Shown: positions 1-8,518, counted from the first letter of the stretch. The stretch is 64,000 bases of DNA from CATOSD01 sp034422735 (GCA_034422735.1 DAOUJL010000052.1:31972-95971), one strand, 5' to 3'. Notes: generated by a model not told the origin, from the sequence alone. Program-made: numbers and translations.

Positions 1-826
1 GAGGGCCGGTGACGGTGGTCACGTAGCTGGATATGCGCTGTCCGGTGGCCGAGCGGATGAGCAGGCGCAGGAACACCGCCAGGTCCTCCAGCGACGGCAC
101 CACCTTCTCCATGCCGGTTATGGCGACGTGGATCCTGGGCATGGAGGTGCACATGCGCCCGTTGCCCTCGTTGGTCACCAGGGTCAGGGTGCCGGTCTCG
201 GCGACGATGAAGTTGGCCCCGGTGATGCCCATGTCCGCGCCGATGAACTTCTCGCGCAGTTGACGTCGCGCCTCGCCCGCAAGCTCCTCGATGCGCTCGT
301 AGCGCGGCGCGTTCAGCTTGTCCTCGAACAGCTCCGACACGTCCTCACGGGACTTGTGGATGGCGGGCGCGATGATGTGGAAGGGCGTCTCGCCCGCAAG
401 CTGGATGATGTACTCGCCCAGGTCGGTCTCGACGGGCTCGATGCCCTCGGCGATGAGCCGGTCGTTCAGGCCGATCTCCTCGGAGACCATGGACTTGCTC
501 TTGATTACGAGCTTGACGCCGCGGTCCCGCGCCAGCTTGGCCACGTACTCGCGCGCGTCCTCGGCGTCCGCGGCAAAGTAGACGCTGCCTCCGGCGGCTC
601 GCACGTTGCGCTCGGCCATCTCGAGGTAGTAGTCCAGGTGCTCTATCGTGTGGGTCTTGATCGCCCTGCCGCGCTCGCGCAGCTCCTCCCAGTCGGGCGT
701 GGCCGCCGCGGCGGTCAGGCGCGCCGAGTGGAAGCCGCCGTAGAGGCCGCTCAGGCCCTGCTGCACGCCCGGGTCGGCGAGCGCGGCAGCGGCGCCCTGC
801 TCGAACTGGGCTGTTTTGGGCTCCAT
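1..826 (-). CDS. lutB: LutB-type iron-sulfur oxidoreductase subunit (3' end outside window)
   Basis: Reading the minus strand from the ATG at 826 gives an open frame to the window edge with no stop, so about 275 residues are seen and the C-terminal ferredoxin-like cysteine clusters lie outside. The visible part has the LutB signatures: KTHTIEHLDYYLEMAE, a stretch around residues 105-150 containing VIKSKSMVSEEIGLN, and a TGANFIVAETGTL segment. The start codon abuts the stop codon of lutA (827-829) with no gap, so the two are translationally coupled. LutB works with LutA (and usually LutC, which would lie further left) in oxidation of L-lactate to pyruvate at the membrane face. Substrate here is inferred from the family only. 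Confidence 0.85.
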   Translation of the reverse strand, partial: MEPKTAQFEQGAAAALADPGVQQGLSGLYGGFHSARLTAAAATPDWEELRERGRAIKTHTIEHLDYYLEMAERNVRAAGGSVYFAADAEDAREYVAKLARDRGVKLVIKSKSMVSEEIGLNDRLIAEGIEPVETDLGEYIIQLAGETPFHIIAPAIHKSREDVSELFEDKLNAPRYERIEELAGEARRQLREKFIGADMGITGANFIVAETGTLTLVTNEGNGRMCTSMPRIHVAITGMEKVVPSLEDLAVFLRLLIRSATGQRISSYVTTVTGP

Positions 827-1633
827 CTAGCGCTCCCTCATGTTCTCGTCCATCAGCTCCGCCAGGTGCATCGGGCGCGCCCTCATGCCCTGCCGCGCCA
901 TGCCGCCGCCGATGTGCATGAGGCAACTGCTGTCGCACGCCACCACCGCGTCGGCGCCGGTGTCGCGGATGTTGTCCAGCTTGTCCTGGAGCATCGCGCC
1001 GGAGATGTCCGGGTACTTGACGGAGAAGGTGCCGCCGAATCCGCAGCACACCTCGCTCTGCTCCATCTCGGCGAGCGTCACCGCATCGAGCGAGCCAATG
1101 AGCGCGCGGGCCTGTGTGCTCGCGCCAAGCTCCCGGCGGAGGTGGCAGGTCTCGTGATAGGTGACGGTGCGCGGCGAGCCTGGCCTATCTTGTCCCTTCC
1201 CCCTCGATGGGGGAAGGTCAGGATGGGGGTGAGAGGCGCCCAGGTCGGTCACGCCCAGCACGTCGACGACGAACTCGGAGAACTCGTACACGCGCGGGAC
1301 GAGCGCCTCGGCGCGCGCCAGCAACTCCGGCTCGTCTTCGAGCAACTCGGCGTAGAACACGCGCAGCATACTCGCGCACGACCCCGACGGCACCACCACG
1401 TAGCGGTCGCCCTCGAACGCGCGGAGCGTGCGCCTGGCGAGCGGCTTGGCGTCGCGCCAGTAGCCGGAGTTGAACGCGGGCTGGCCGCAGCACGTCTGGC
1501 CGCGCGGAAAGTCCAGGTCGACGCCGAGCCGGCGCAGGACGCGAGTAGTCGCCTCACCGACTTCGGGGTAGATCTGGTCGATGATGCAGGTGACGAACAG
1601 TGAGGCCCTTATCGGGGCGGCGTGTTCCTGCAC
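827..1633 (-). CDS. lutA: LutA-type (Fe-S)-binding oxidoreductase subunit with an in-frame repeat insertion
   Basis: The translation carries the two cysteine-rich (CCG) motifs of the LutA/GlpC family: TCCGQPAFNSG in the N-terminal half and CCGFGGTFSVKYP in the C-terminal half, plus HETCHLRRELG. I chose the GTG at 1633 because a GGAGGT ribosome site sits 7 bases upstream; the longer frame up to 1681 would read through a repeat. Role: iron-sulfur subunit of a lactate utilisation complex with the adjacent LutB. Odd feature: between the two halves about 18 residues (SHPHPDLPPSRGKGQ and neighbours) are the translation of the dispersed 42-bp palindromic repeat at 1192-1231. The repeat fits in frame without breaking the gene, at the flexible linker between the two CCG domains. 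Confidence 0.85.
   Translation of the reverse strand: MQEHAAPIRASLFVTCIIDQIYPEVGEATTRVLRRLGVDLDFPRGQTCCGQPAFNSGYWRDAKPLARRTLRAFEGDRYVVVPSGSCASMLRVFYAELLEDEPELLARAEALVPRVYEFSEFVVDVLGVTDLGASHPHPDLPPSRGKGQDRPGSPRTVTYHETCHLRRELGASTQARALIGSLDAVTLAEMEQSEVCCGFGGTFSVKYPDISGAMLQDKLDNIRDTGADAVVACDSSCLMHIGGGMARQGMRARPMHLAELMDENMRER
1192..1231 (-). repeat. Dispersed palindromic repeat copy inside lutA
   Basis: Copy of the window-wide repeat (core CCTTCCCCC / GGGGGAAGG stem), in reverse orientation, lying wholly inside the lutA coding sequence and read in frame as a proline/arginine-rich linker. It is the only one of sixteen copies inside a gene. Confidence 0.85.
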
Positions 1634-1657
1634 TTGCGGCACCTCCGGGCTGTCGGG

Positions 1658-1709
1658 CTGGGTTCCCGCCCCCGTTTTCACGGGGGTGACGTTCTTTCGC
1701 GGGAACGAC
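1658..1709. repeat. Short palindromic intergenic repeat of a second family
   Basis: Two nested hairpin-like blocks (CCCCCGTTTTCACGGGGG and TTCTTTCGCGGGAACGAC) lie between lutA and the next upstream gene. They resemble the CTGGATTCCCGC...GCGGGAATGACG class of extragenic repeats; a related copy is at 10064-10093. Confidence 0.5.
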
Positions 1710-1723
1710 GGTGCAGGTAGTGG

Positions 1724-1987
1724 CTAGCCGAACGTCAGCCCGCGTACCACGAACCCGGCGAGCCATGCCATCATGTACACCGGTCCGCTCGCGAACAGCC
1801 AGCCCTCGGTCCGCTGACTTGCGTGGCCGTGCAGCCACAGGTAGACGAGAAAGACTCCCAGCCCGGCCGCGACCAGCCAGACCGACAGCGTGGTGACGCC
1901 GAGCGCGGCGCCGATGGCGAATCCGATGATTCCCCACGGCAATGGGGAGTCTACCAACCTGATCCAAGTGGCTCGCCCGTCTTCCAA
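1724..1987 (-). CDS. Small membrane protein, unknown function
   Basis: An 87-residue frame from a TTG at 1987, with GGAG about 10 bases upstream and an in-frame stop just before it. The sequence is strongly hydrophobic: WGIIGFAIGAALGVTTLSVWL, then AAGLGVFLVYLWLHG, then PVYMMAWLAGFVV, suggesting three membrane helices joined by short loops. I do not recognise a family. It is upstream of lutA in the same orientation, about 90 bases away and separated by a palindromic repeat, so co-transcription is possible but a partnership is not shown. Confidence 0.6.
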   Translation of the reverse strand: MEDGRATWIRLVDSPLPWGIIGFAIGAALGVTTLSVWLVAAGLGVFLVYLWLHGHASQRTEGWLFASGPVYMMAWLAGFVVRGLTFG

Positions 1988-2073
1988 GTCTCACGCTCCA
2001 CGTGGGCGGGCATTCGGGGGCCCGCCGCAGCGTACAGCTTACAGCATCGCGCTCGCGCCGCGCAATTCGCGCC

Positions 2074-2115
2074 GTCACCCCCATCCTAACCTTCCCCCTG
2101 CGAGGGGGAAGGGAC
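2074..2115 (+). repeat. Dispersed palindromic repeat copy
   Basis: Forward copy, starting GTCACCCCCATCCTAACC and ending GGGGGAAGGGAC, located 13 bases beyond the stop of the EVE-domain gene. Confidence 0.85.
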
Positions 2116-2127
2116 TCTTGGCGGAGG

Positions 2128-2610
2128 CTATGCGCTCGCGCCGCCCAGCCCGGTCACGATGCGCCACTCCTCGGCGGTCACCGGCTGCACGGACAGCCGC
2201 GAGTTCTTCACCAGGGCCATGTTCTCCAGGCCTGGCGTCTTGCGTATCTCCGCAAGCGGGACCGGAGCCTCGAACGCCTCCACCGCCTGAATGTCCACCA
2301 TGAACCACACCGGATTTTCGGGGGTGCTCCTGGGGTCGGGATTGTCCGAGTCCGGGTCCCACGCGGTGTGGTCGGGGTAACCCCCACGCACGACCACCGC
2401 CGTGCCCATCACGGCGGTCGGCTTGGCGTTGGAGTGATAGAACAGGACGCCGTCGCCTTCCTTGATGTCGTCGCGCAGCGTGTTGCGCGCCTGGTAGTTG
2501 CGCACGCCGTCCCACTCTGCGGTCCGGTCCGGTTCGGCCATCAGGTCGGCGAATGAGTAGGTGTTCGGCTCGGACTTGACGAGCCAGTAGCGCCGTTCGC
2601 CTTCTGGCAT
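2128..2610 (-). CDS. EVE domain-containing protein
   Basis: A 160-residue protein made of a single EVE (PUA-like) domain. Typical features are YWLVKSEPNTYSFADL at the start, then EWDGVRNYQARNTLRD, a GDGVLFYHSN strand and the GLENMALVKNSRLSVQPVT C-terminal region. EVE domains bind modified bases in nucleic acids; the biological target here is unknown. The ATG at 2610 is chosen because AGGAGGT lies 4 bases upstream; the frame could extend to 2628 but that start has no such site. The gene is divergent from the M14 peptidase at 2745. Confidence 0.88.
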   Translation of the reverse strand: MPEGERRYWLVKSEPNTYSFADLMAEPDRTAEWDGVRNYQARNTLRDDIKEGDGVLFYHSNAKPTAVMGTAVVVRGGYPDHTAWDPDSDNPDPRSTPENPVWFMVDIQAVEAFEAPVPLAEIRKTPGLENMALVKNSRLSVQPVTAEEWRIVTGLGGASA

Positions 2611-2744
2611 GGCTACCTCCTGAAGCATATCTTGGGGCGCATCCAGAGAACGCCGCCCACATCATAGCACGGCGTGCCAGCCACGCGGAGCGGGATGCTT
2701 CCGGGCGCTTGACCGCTGACGGGCAACCCATCACAATCTCTGGC

Positions 2745-5234
2745 ATGACATCAATCATCACCCCCAGGGAGCATCTCGGCTTCGACGTGGGGGAGGCGCG
2801 GCGCCTTGCCGATTGGCCCCGGATAGCAGAGTACTTCCGCATCCTCAACGAGGCTTCCGACCGCGTCGTCGTGCGCGAGGTCGGCAAGACCACAGAGGGC
2901 AGGCCGTTCCTGCTGTGCCTCATCTCTTCGCCCGGCAATCTCGCAAACGGCGAGCGCCTGCGCGAGGTCCAGGCGAGGCTGGCCGACCCCCGCAGGATCG
3001 ACGGCGAGGCCGAGGCGGAGGCGCTGATCGCCGAGGCCAGGGCGGTGGTGGCCGTGTCGTGCAGCATCCACGCCACCGAGGTGGGCGCGACCCAGATGTC
3101 CTTGCTGCTGGCGCACCACCTGGCGACCAGCGACGACCCTCGCGTCCGGCGCGTGCTCGACAACGTGGTGCTGCTCCTGATTCCGTGCCTCAACCCGGAC
3201 GGGCTGGACCTGGTTAAGGAGTGGTACGACTCCACCGTGGGCACGCCGCACGAGGGCGTCATTCCCCCTCGCCTCTACCACAAGTACGCGGGCCACGACA
3301 ACAACCGCGACTGGGCGACGTTCGCGCTGGCCGAGACGAGGCTCACCGTGGAGCACTGCCTGAACGCCTGGCACCCCCAGATCATGTACGACCTGCACCA
3401 GACGCGGACGCAGGGCATGAGGATGATCCTGCCGCCCTACGAGGACCCCATCGGCCCGAACGTCGACCCGATCTTGCAAAGCGAACTGGCCATGCTGGGC
3501 GCCTCGATGGCGAACGACCTGACCGCGCAGGGCAAGGCGGGCGTGGCGATAAACGTGGTGTATGACGGCTTCAGCCCGAGCCGCTCGTACCTGCACTACC
3601 ACGGAGGAGTACGCGTGTTGTCGGAGGTCGCGAGCGTGCGTACCGCGACGCCCATCACGCTCAAGCCCGGCCAGCTCAGGTCGATTCGCCGGGAGGACCC
3701 GCTCAAGCCATCGTGGAACCACCCCATGCCCTGGAAGGGGGGCGAGTGGAGCCTGAGCGACATCGTGGACTACGACTTCGCCGCCGTGATGGCCTGCCTG
3801 GACAACGCCGCCAGGTATCGCGACGAGTGGGCGCGCAACTTCTACCGCGTCGGCAAGCGGGCGGTGACCCGCACGTCCCCGCCGTTCGCCTACGTGCTGC
3901 CGTCCAAGCAGCGCGACCCCAAGGCGGCGAGCGAGCTGCTGGACGTGCTGGACACGGCCGCCGTCGAAGTCCACGAGTCGGCGGTCCGCTTCACCGCGGA
4001 CGGCATTTCGTATCCGCCAGGCTCCCGCGTGGTGCTCATGGCGCAGCCCTACGGCGCGTTCGCCAAGACGGTGCTGGAGACGGCGCGCTATCCCGACGTG
4101 CGCGACTATCCCGGCGGTCCGCCCAAGCATCCCTACGACGTGACGGCGCACAGCCTGCCGCTGCTGATGGGCGTCGAGGTGGTAGAGATCAGGCGGCCGT
4201 TCGAGGCCGAGCTCGAACGGCTCTGGCATCCTTCGATGCCGCCGGTCGCCGGTACGCTCCGACCTGGTGAACGCGCCGCGGCCTACGTCCTGGGGCCGGA
4301 GAGCAACGCGGCGGCCCGGGCGGTCAACCGCCTGCTGGCCGAGGGCGTCGAGGTGCGGCGGGCCGGCGAGGGCTTCAGCGCCAACGGGTCGAAGTACGCG
4401 CCCGGCGCGTTCGTCGTGGACGCGGCGGCGCCTGCCGCGCTGCTGACGGAGTTGGCCGAGCGGGACCTGCTCTCGTTCGCGCCGGCGGACTGCGTGCCTG
4501 ACGTCGCGCTCACGCGGCTGCGGACGCCCAGGGTCGGCCTCTACAGCAGCTACGTGCCAAACTCCGAGGAGGGCTGGACGCGGCTCATTTTCGAGGAGTA
4601 CGGCTTCGACTTCCGAGCACTTACCGACGAGGACGTGCGGGCCGGCGGACTGGAGGGCGAGTTCGACGCCGTGGTGCTGCCGCACCAGCGCTTCCGGCAG
4701 CTCCACAAGGGCTACAATCCGGCGACCTACCCGGAGCGCTACGCCGGCGGGCTGGGCGACGAGGGCTCTGAGAGCCTGGGCCGGTTCGTAGAGTCCGGCG
4801 GGATGCTGGTCGCATGGGACGGGGCGGCGCGCTACGCGATAAACCGGCTGCGTCTGCCGGCGAGGAACGCGCTCAGCGCCTACGCGCCGTCAACGTTCTT
4901 CGCGCCGGGAAGCCTGCTCCGGGCGGCGATGGACTTCGGCCATCCGCTCGCCTACGGAATGCCCCGCGACGCGGCGGTGATGTTCGTGAACGGGCCGGCG
5001 TTCGAGCTGGTGGAAGGCGTCGCGGTCGCCAGGTTCCCCCGCTACAACCCCTTGCTCAGCGGCTGGCTGATCGGCCAGGAGAAGCTGCACGGTCGGGCGG
5101 CGCTGGCCTGCGTGCCGCTGGGCGAGGGCAGGGTGGTGCTGATGGGGTACAGGCCGCAGTTCAGGGCGCAGGCCCGGGGCACGTACAAGACGCTGTTCAA
5201 CGCGCTGTACTGGGCGGCGTCACCCTCATCCTAG
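2745..5234 (+). CDS. M14-family zinc carboxypeptidase-like protein with C-terminal amidotransferase-like region
   Basis: About 829 residues. The N-terminal third is an M14 peptidase domain: zinc ligands H109 and E112 in SIHATEVGA, substrate-binding NNRD, and the third zinc ligand H218 in YDLHQTRTQG. The last ~250 residues begin with PRVGLYSSYVPNSEEGWTRL and look like a glutamine-amidotransferase-like fold seen in large M14 proteins. No signal peptide is evident. The ATG at 2745 is preferred; a TTG at 2709 would add 12 residues, and neither has a clear ribosome site. The final residues SPSS and the TAG stop are contributed by the palindromic repeat at 5219-5260. Confidence 0.82.
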   Translation: MTSIITPREHLGFDVGEARRLADWPRIAEYFRILNEASDRVVVREVGKTTEGRPFLLCLISSPGNLANGERLREVQARLADPRRIDGEAEAEALIAEARAVVAVSCSIHATEVGATQMSLLLAHHLATSDDPRVRRVLDNVVLLLIPCLNPDGLDLVKEWYDSTVGTPHEGVIPPRLYHKYAGHDNNRDWATFALAETRLTVEHCLNAWHPQIMYDLHQTRTQGMRMILPPYEDPIGPNVDPILQSELAMLGASMANDLTAQGKAGVAINVVYDGFSPSRSYLHYHGGVRVLSEVASVRTATPITLKPGQLRSIRREDPLKPSWNHPMPWKGGEWSLSDIVDYDFAAVMACLDNAARYRDEWARNFYRVGKRAVTRTSPPFAYVLPSKQRDPKAASELLDVLDTAAVEVHESAVRFTADGISYPPGSRVVLMAQPYGAFAKTVLETARYPDVRDYPGGPPKHPYDVTAHSLPLLMGVEVVEIRRPFEAELERLWHPSMPPVAGTLRPGERAAAYVLGPESNAAARAVNRLLAEGVEVRRAGEGFSANGSKYAPGAFVVDAAAPAALLTELAERDLLSFAPADCVPDVALTRLRTPRVGLYSSYVPNSEEGWTRLIFEEYGFDFRALTDEDVRAGGLEGEFDAVVLPHQRFRQLHKGYNPATYPERYAGGLGDEGSESLGRFVESGGMLVAWDGAARYAINRLRLPARNALSAYAPSTFFAPGSLLRAAMDFGHPLAYGMPRDAAVMFVNGPAFELVEGVAVARFPRYNPLLSGWLIGQEKLHGRAALACVPLGEGRVVLMGYRPQFRAQARGTYKTLFNALYWAASPSS

Positions 5235-5260
5235 CCTTCTCCCGTCGAGGGAGAAGGGAC
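5219..5260 (+). repeat. Dispersed palindromic repeat copy spanning a convergent gene junction
   Basis: Forward copy (variant with CTTCTCCC/GGGAGAAG stem). Its CCTAGCC segment provides the stop codon of the M14 gene, and it ends 2 bases before the stop of the opposing methyltransferase gene. It may act as a bidirectional terminator. Confidence 0.85.
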
Positions 5261-5262
5261 TC

Positions 5263-6030
5263 TCACTGTGACGGCTTGCGCGCCTTGAACACTATCGCGA
5301 ATGGCACGCGGGTCAGCCTCTCGGCGTGGTCGGCCCAGTAGGGGCCGGAGTAGGGCGTGGCGCGGCCCGAGGGCGCCGGGAAGGGCTCGACGACCCGCTC
5401 CACCACGAAGCCGCTGTTGGTCAGCAGGTCGTGCAGCTCCTGGAAGGTGCGGAAGTGGGTGACCGCCCGCCGGTCCGAGTCCTCCCAGACCTCGACGGGC
5501 GGGTTGAAGTAGTCGGTGACGATGAGCGCCCGCTCCTGGTCGTCCCACTCGAACGCCGACAGCGGATGCACCGTGCAGACCACCAGCAGGCCGCCGGGCG
5601 AGAGCAGGCGGTTGCACTCCGCGAAGCAGACGGCCAGGTCGGGGACGAACTCCCAGCCGAAGGACGACAGCACCAGGTCGAAGGACGCCGCCCTGAACAT
5701 GGCCGGGCGCTCCATGTCGCCGCGCACCAGCCGCACGTCCGCGCCGTGCTCCGCGATGAGCCGCCGCGCGTGGGCCAACTGCCGCGCGGAGAAGTCCATC
5801 GCGGTGGCCTGCGCGCCCCACCTGCTCAGCGCGATGGCGTTCTGCGCGGCGCCGCACGCGAGCTCCAGCGCGCGCTTGCCTCGCACGTCGCCGAGCAGGC
5901 GCAGCGAACGCTCGCCGGGGGCGAAGGGCGCGTAGTGCACGTCGTCGACCGAGATGCGGGACCGTTCCTGGTAGGAGTCCGACATCGCGTCCCAGCCGAG
6001 CTGTACGGCGCGCTTGAGGTCGTTGGACAT
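5263..6030 (-). CDS. Class I SAM-dependent methyltransferase
   Basis: A 255-residue protein with the usual class I order: motif I ALELACGAAQNAIALS (residues ~54-70), acidic motif II TAMDFSARQL, motif III-like VRGDMERP and motif IV FDLVLSSFGWEFVPD, followed by LLSPGGLLVVC. The similarity is to UbiE/BioC-like enzymes; the substrate is not evident. The gene starts 8 bases downstream of tRNA-Glu (minus strand) and may be transcribed with it. It converges with the M14 gene. Confidence 0.82.
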   Translation of the reverse strand: MSNDLKRAVQLGWDAMSDSYQERSRISVDDVHYAPFAPGERSLRLLGDVRGKRALELACGAAQNAIALSRWGAQATAMDFSARQLAHARRLIAEHGADVRLVRGDMERPAMFRAASFDLVLSSFGWEFVPDLAVCFAECNRLLSPGGLLVVCTVHPLSAFEWDDQERALIVTDYFNPPVEVWEDSDRRAVTHFRTFQELHDLLTNSGFVVERVVEPFPAPSGRATPYSGPYWADHAERLTRVPFAIVFKARKPSQ

Positions 6031-6038
6031 GAGAGAGG

Positions 6039-6114
6039 TGGCGGCCCCAACGGAATTCGAATCCGTGTTTGCGGCTTGAAAGGCCGCTGTCCTAGTCCAC
6101 TAGACGATGGGGCC
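6039..6114 (-). tRNA. tRNA-Glu (anticodon UUC)
   Basis: Minus strand, 76 bases. Acceptor stem GGCCCCA (6114-6108) pairs with TGGGGCC (6049-6043); discriminator G and an encoded CCA (6041-6039) follow. The anticodon stem GCGGC/GCCGC holds the loop CTTTCAA, anticodon TTC. The T loop is GGATTCGAATTCC. The D arm begins TCGTCTAGTGG, typical of tRNA-Glu. Confidence 0.97.
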
Positions 6115-6127
6115 GCGACTAAACCGC

Positions 6128-7162
6128 TTACGGGTAGAGCGCGAGCTGTTCCAGGCCCTGGCGTTCGGGCAGGTCGAACATGAGGTTCATGTTCTGGATG
6201 GCCTGTCCGGCGGCGCCCTTCACCAGGTTGTCCAGGCAGCTCACCACGATAAGCCTGTTGGCGCGGGTGTCGACCGTCGGGAACAGCACGCAGTCGTTGT
6301 TGCCCAGCGTGTGCTTGGTCATGGGCGGCGCTCCGACCACCTTGGCGAACGGGGCGTCGGCGTAGTAGTCCTCGTACAGCTCCCGGACGCGCTCCCTGGA
6401 GGCGAATCCGTTCGCGACCGCCTCGTCCGTCAGGGGGGCGTAGCAGCTCGCGAGAATGCCGCGCGTCATCGGTATCAGGTGCGTGAGGAACGTCAGCCGC
6501 AGCTGGGCGTCCTCGTCGATGGCGCCGAGCTCCTGGGTTATCTCCGGCAGGTGCCTGTGACCGTCCACCGAGTAGGCGAGGACGTTCTCGTTCACCTCCG
6601 AGTAGTGGGTGGTGAGCGAGAATCCGCGCCCCGCGCCGGACACGCCCGACTTGGCGTCGACGACCACGTCCGGCTCGATGATGCCGGCCTCGACGGCGGG
6701 GGCGAGCCCGAGTATCGCCGCCGTGGGGTAGCAGCCGGGGTTGGCGACCAGGCTTGCGGCGGCCACCTCTTCGTGGTGAAGCTCCGGCAGGCCGTAGACG
6801 GCCTCCTCCAGGTACTGCGGGCAGGGGTGATCGATCTTGTACCAGGACTGGTACTCGTCGAGGTCCTTCAGCCGGAAGTCGGCGCTGATGTCTATTGCCT
6901 TGACGCCGTCTTTGAGCGCCTGCTCGAGCCGCTCCGCGCTGGCCGCGTGGGGCAGGGCCGAGAACACCAGGTCGACGCTCTCGGTCACCTCGTCGGTGAT
7001 CGTGATGTCGATCTCCGCCAGGTGCGGGAACACCTCTTCCAGCTTCTTTCCGGCGGCGCTTCTGCCCGTAACCGAGGCTATCTGCACGTCGGGATGTCGG
7101 TGCAGGATGCGCGCGAGTTCGACACCGGCGTATCCCGTTACGTTAAGAATCCCGACCTTCAT
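6128..7162 (-). CDS. argC: N-acetyl-gamma-glutamyl-phosphate reductase
   Basis: A 344-residue protein that carries out the NADPH-dependent third step of arginine biosynthesis. N-terminal nucleotide-binding region MKVGILNVTGYAGVELARIL, catalytic Cys144 in ANPGCYPTAA, GVSGAGRG loop and HRHLPEI substrate region are present. Length is normal for the family. No other arg gene is adjacent, so it may be a single-gene unit or lead into the downstream tRNA. Upstream lies a 660-base non-coding stretch with a 26-bp direct repeat that could hold control sites. Confidence 0.95.
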   Translation of the reverse strand: MKVGILNVTGYAGVELARILHRHPDVQIASVTGRSAAGKKLEEVFPHLAEIDITITDEVTESVDLVFSALPHAASAERLEQALKDGVKAIDISADFRLKDLDEYQSWYKIDHPCPQYLEEAVYGLPELHHEEVAAASLVANPGCYPTAAILGLAPAVEAGIIEPDVVVDAKSGVSGAGRGFSLTTHYSEVNENVLAYSVDGHRHLPEITQELGAIDEDAQLRLTFLTHLIPMTRGILASCYAPLTDEAVANGFASRERVRELYEDYYADAPFAKVVGAPPMTKHTLGNNDCVLFPTVDTRANRLIVVSCLDNLVKGAAGQAIQNMNLMFDLPERQGLEQLALYP

Positions 7163-7825
7163 GGCGTAGAGTACCTCCGTACTGATTTTGGGGTGGTATC
7201 AAGTATAAGGCCGATTGCCTGGTTTCACAATAGCGCGGCGCGCGCCGCGGCCCTTCCATCGGCGGCATGGAGGCCGCGGCACAGGCGACGTGTGGAAGGG
7301 GATTTTGCCGAAATGTGATGCAAACCGATGCATTTTGATGCAGCGCGTAGCCGGCGGGTTGGATTGTTCGCAGCGGCGGACGGGTCGAAAGCCCGCCGGT
7401 GGAAGGGGATTTTGCCGAAATGTGCCCCAAATGGCACCATTCCGCACCACGTCGTAGCTGGGAGAGGGGCCTCGTTGCGTCGCCTGGAGGCGCTGTTGGG
7501 TGGAGTTTTGGGCATGATGGCACAAGAACTGCACACAAGAGGGGCAAGCCGGCGAGAGTCGCCAGCGGGGGTGCTCGTGGTCGGCGGATGGGGGTGTCGG
7601 TGTGGCATGGAGGGATAGTAGCACGGATGTGCGTGAGGGGTCAAGTGCCCGCATGATCTCAAGACTTGCGGAGAGCGAGCGAACCGACCACACGTTGACC
7701 TCCATCGACGTCAGATGATATGTTGAGATCGCAGATCAATTTCCGCGAACGACCTAAGGGAAGTGGCTAGACACGACTAACGTAGCCACGCAATCTCAGA
7801 ACCCCCTTTGGCAATGGGAGCCGAA
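7163..7825. other. Intergenic region between argC and the PLD gene
   Basis: No convincing gene. It holds a 26-bp perfect direct repeat (7292-7317 and 7399-7424) and TGCAT-rich short palindromes at about 7318-7345. The frames that cross it have no coding character. The right half, from about 7650, is lower in GC and leads into the accessory genes. Confidence 0.6.
7292..7424. repeat. 26-bp perfect direct repeat upstream of argC
   Basis: Copies at 7292-7317 and 7399-7424, both beginning GTGGAAGGGGATTTTGCC and ending GAAATGTG, 107 bases apart. Each copy contains GGGGATTTTGCC, an AT-rich interruption in a GC-rich context. Confidence 0.8.
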
Positions 7826-8518
7826 ATGAACACCAGGAATACCGCCGGGCTGCAGATTGTGTTGACGCCAACGTTCGACTGGCTCGCGGAGCAAGCCAAG
7901 GCCTGTTCCGTTCGCTTGTTGATCGGCAGTCCCTATGTCAGCGGTGGCATTATCAATTTGACCAACATCGTAGGTGAAGGAGTATCCCGCATACTCGTCA
8001 CGCGTGCAGACCTGCGCGACTTTGCTACCGGCTCCTCCAGCTTGGACACCCTCTGTTGCCTGGCGCGAGGCGGGACAAGGATTCGCAACCTGGACGAGAG
8101 ATTTCATGCCAAGATGTACATCTTCGACCAGAGTTCCGCATTGGTAACGTCTGCCAACGCGACATTCTCCGGCCTCTACAGGAACTTGGAGTGCGGAATT
8201 GGGACGACCGACGAGTCAACGATTACACAGCTTGCCCAACACTTGTTGAGAGGATTCGGAGACGGAACGCCTACTGAATTGAACCTTAAACAGCTCAACG
8301 CCCTACACGCCGCTGTTGAGGCTATCAAGGTGACTATTCCCGAACCACCGCACGAACCCCCAACTTCGGGCGAGAAGGTTGTGTCTGGGGCAGTGTTCAC
8401 GATTTCTGACCAACAAGCCCTACTGAGAGGATTCAGCGGCTGGCGAAAGCCTACACTGCGCGGAGTTCTCGAAATGTCGGATGAGTTCCGTTTGCAAGAT
8501 TTCTATGATGTGTGGTAA
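7826..8518 (+). CDS. PLD-like nuclease domain protein, ended by an apparent premature stop
   Basis: 230 residues from the ATG at 7826 (GGAG 5 bases upstream). One HKD-type motif of the phospholipase D superfamily is visible: RFHAKMYIFD followed by TSANATFSG (H94, K96, D101, N112). A single HKD motif is typical of dimeric PLD-type nucleases such as those of restriction or repair systems. The frame stops at TAA 8516-8518 in the middle of a recognisable C-terminal winged-helix-like segment that continues in the same frame to 8650. Codon and base use are visibly lower in GC than the flanks, suggesting acquisition by transfer. No partner methylase is adjacent. Confidence 0.7.
   Translation: MNTRNTAGLQIVLTPTFDWLAEQAKACSVRLLIGSPYVSGGIINLTNIVGEGVSRILVTRADLRDFATGSSSLDTLCCLARGGTRIRNLDERFHAKMYIFDQSSALVTSANATFSGLYRNLECGIGTTDESTITQLAQHLLRGFGDGTPTELNLKQLNALHAAVEAIKVTIPEPPHEPPTSGEKVVSGAVFTISDQQALLRGFSGWRKPTLRGVLEMSDEFRLQDFYDVW

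Noticed and set aside
128..1603. Long open frame on the plus strand over lutA/lutB
   Set aside because: It is antisense to clear LutA/LutB sequence; its translation is low-complexity and typical of shadow frames in high-GC DNA.
2751..4706. 651-codon frame on the minus strand inside the M14 gene
   Set aside because: Arg/His/Gly-rich shadow with no domain; the plus-strand frame has complete zinc-peptidase motifs.
6031..7800. CRISPR array suggested by direct repeats before the PLD gene
   Set aside because: Only two copies of the 26-bp repeat with a 81-base interval and no cas genes.
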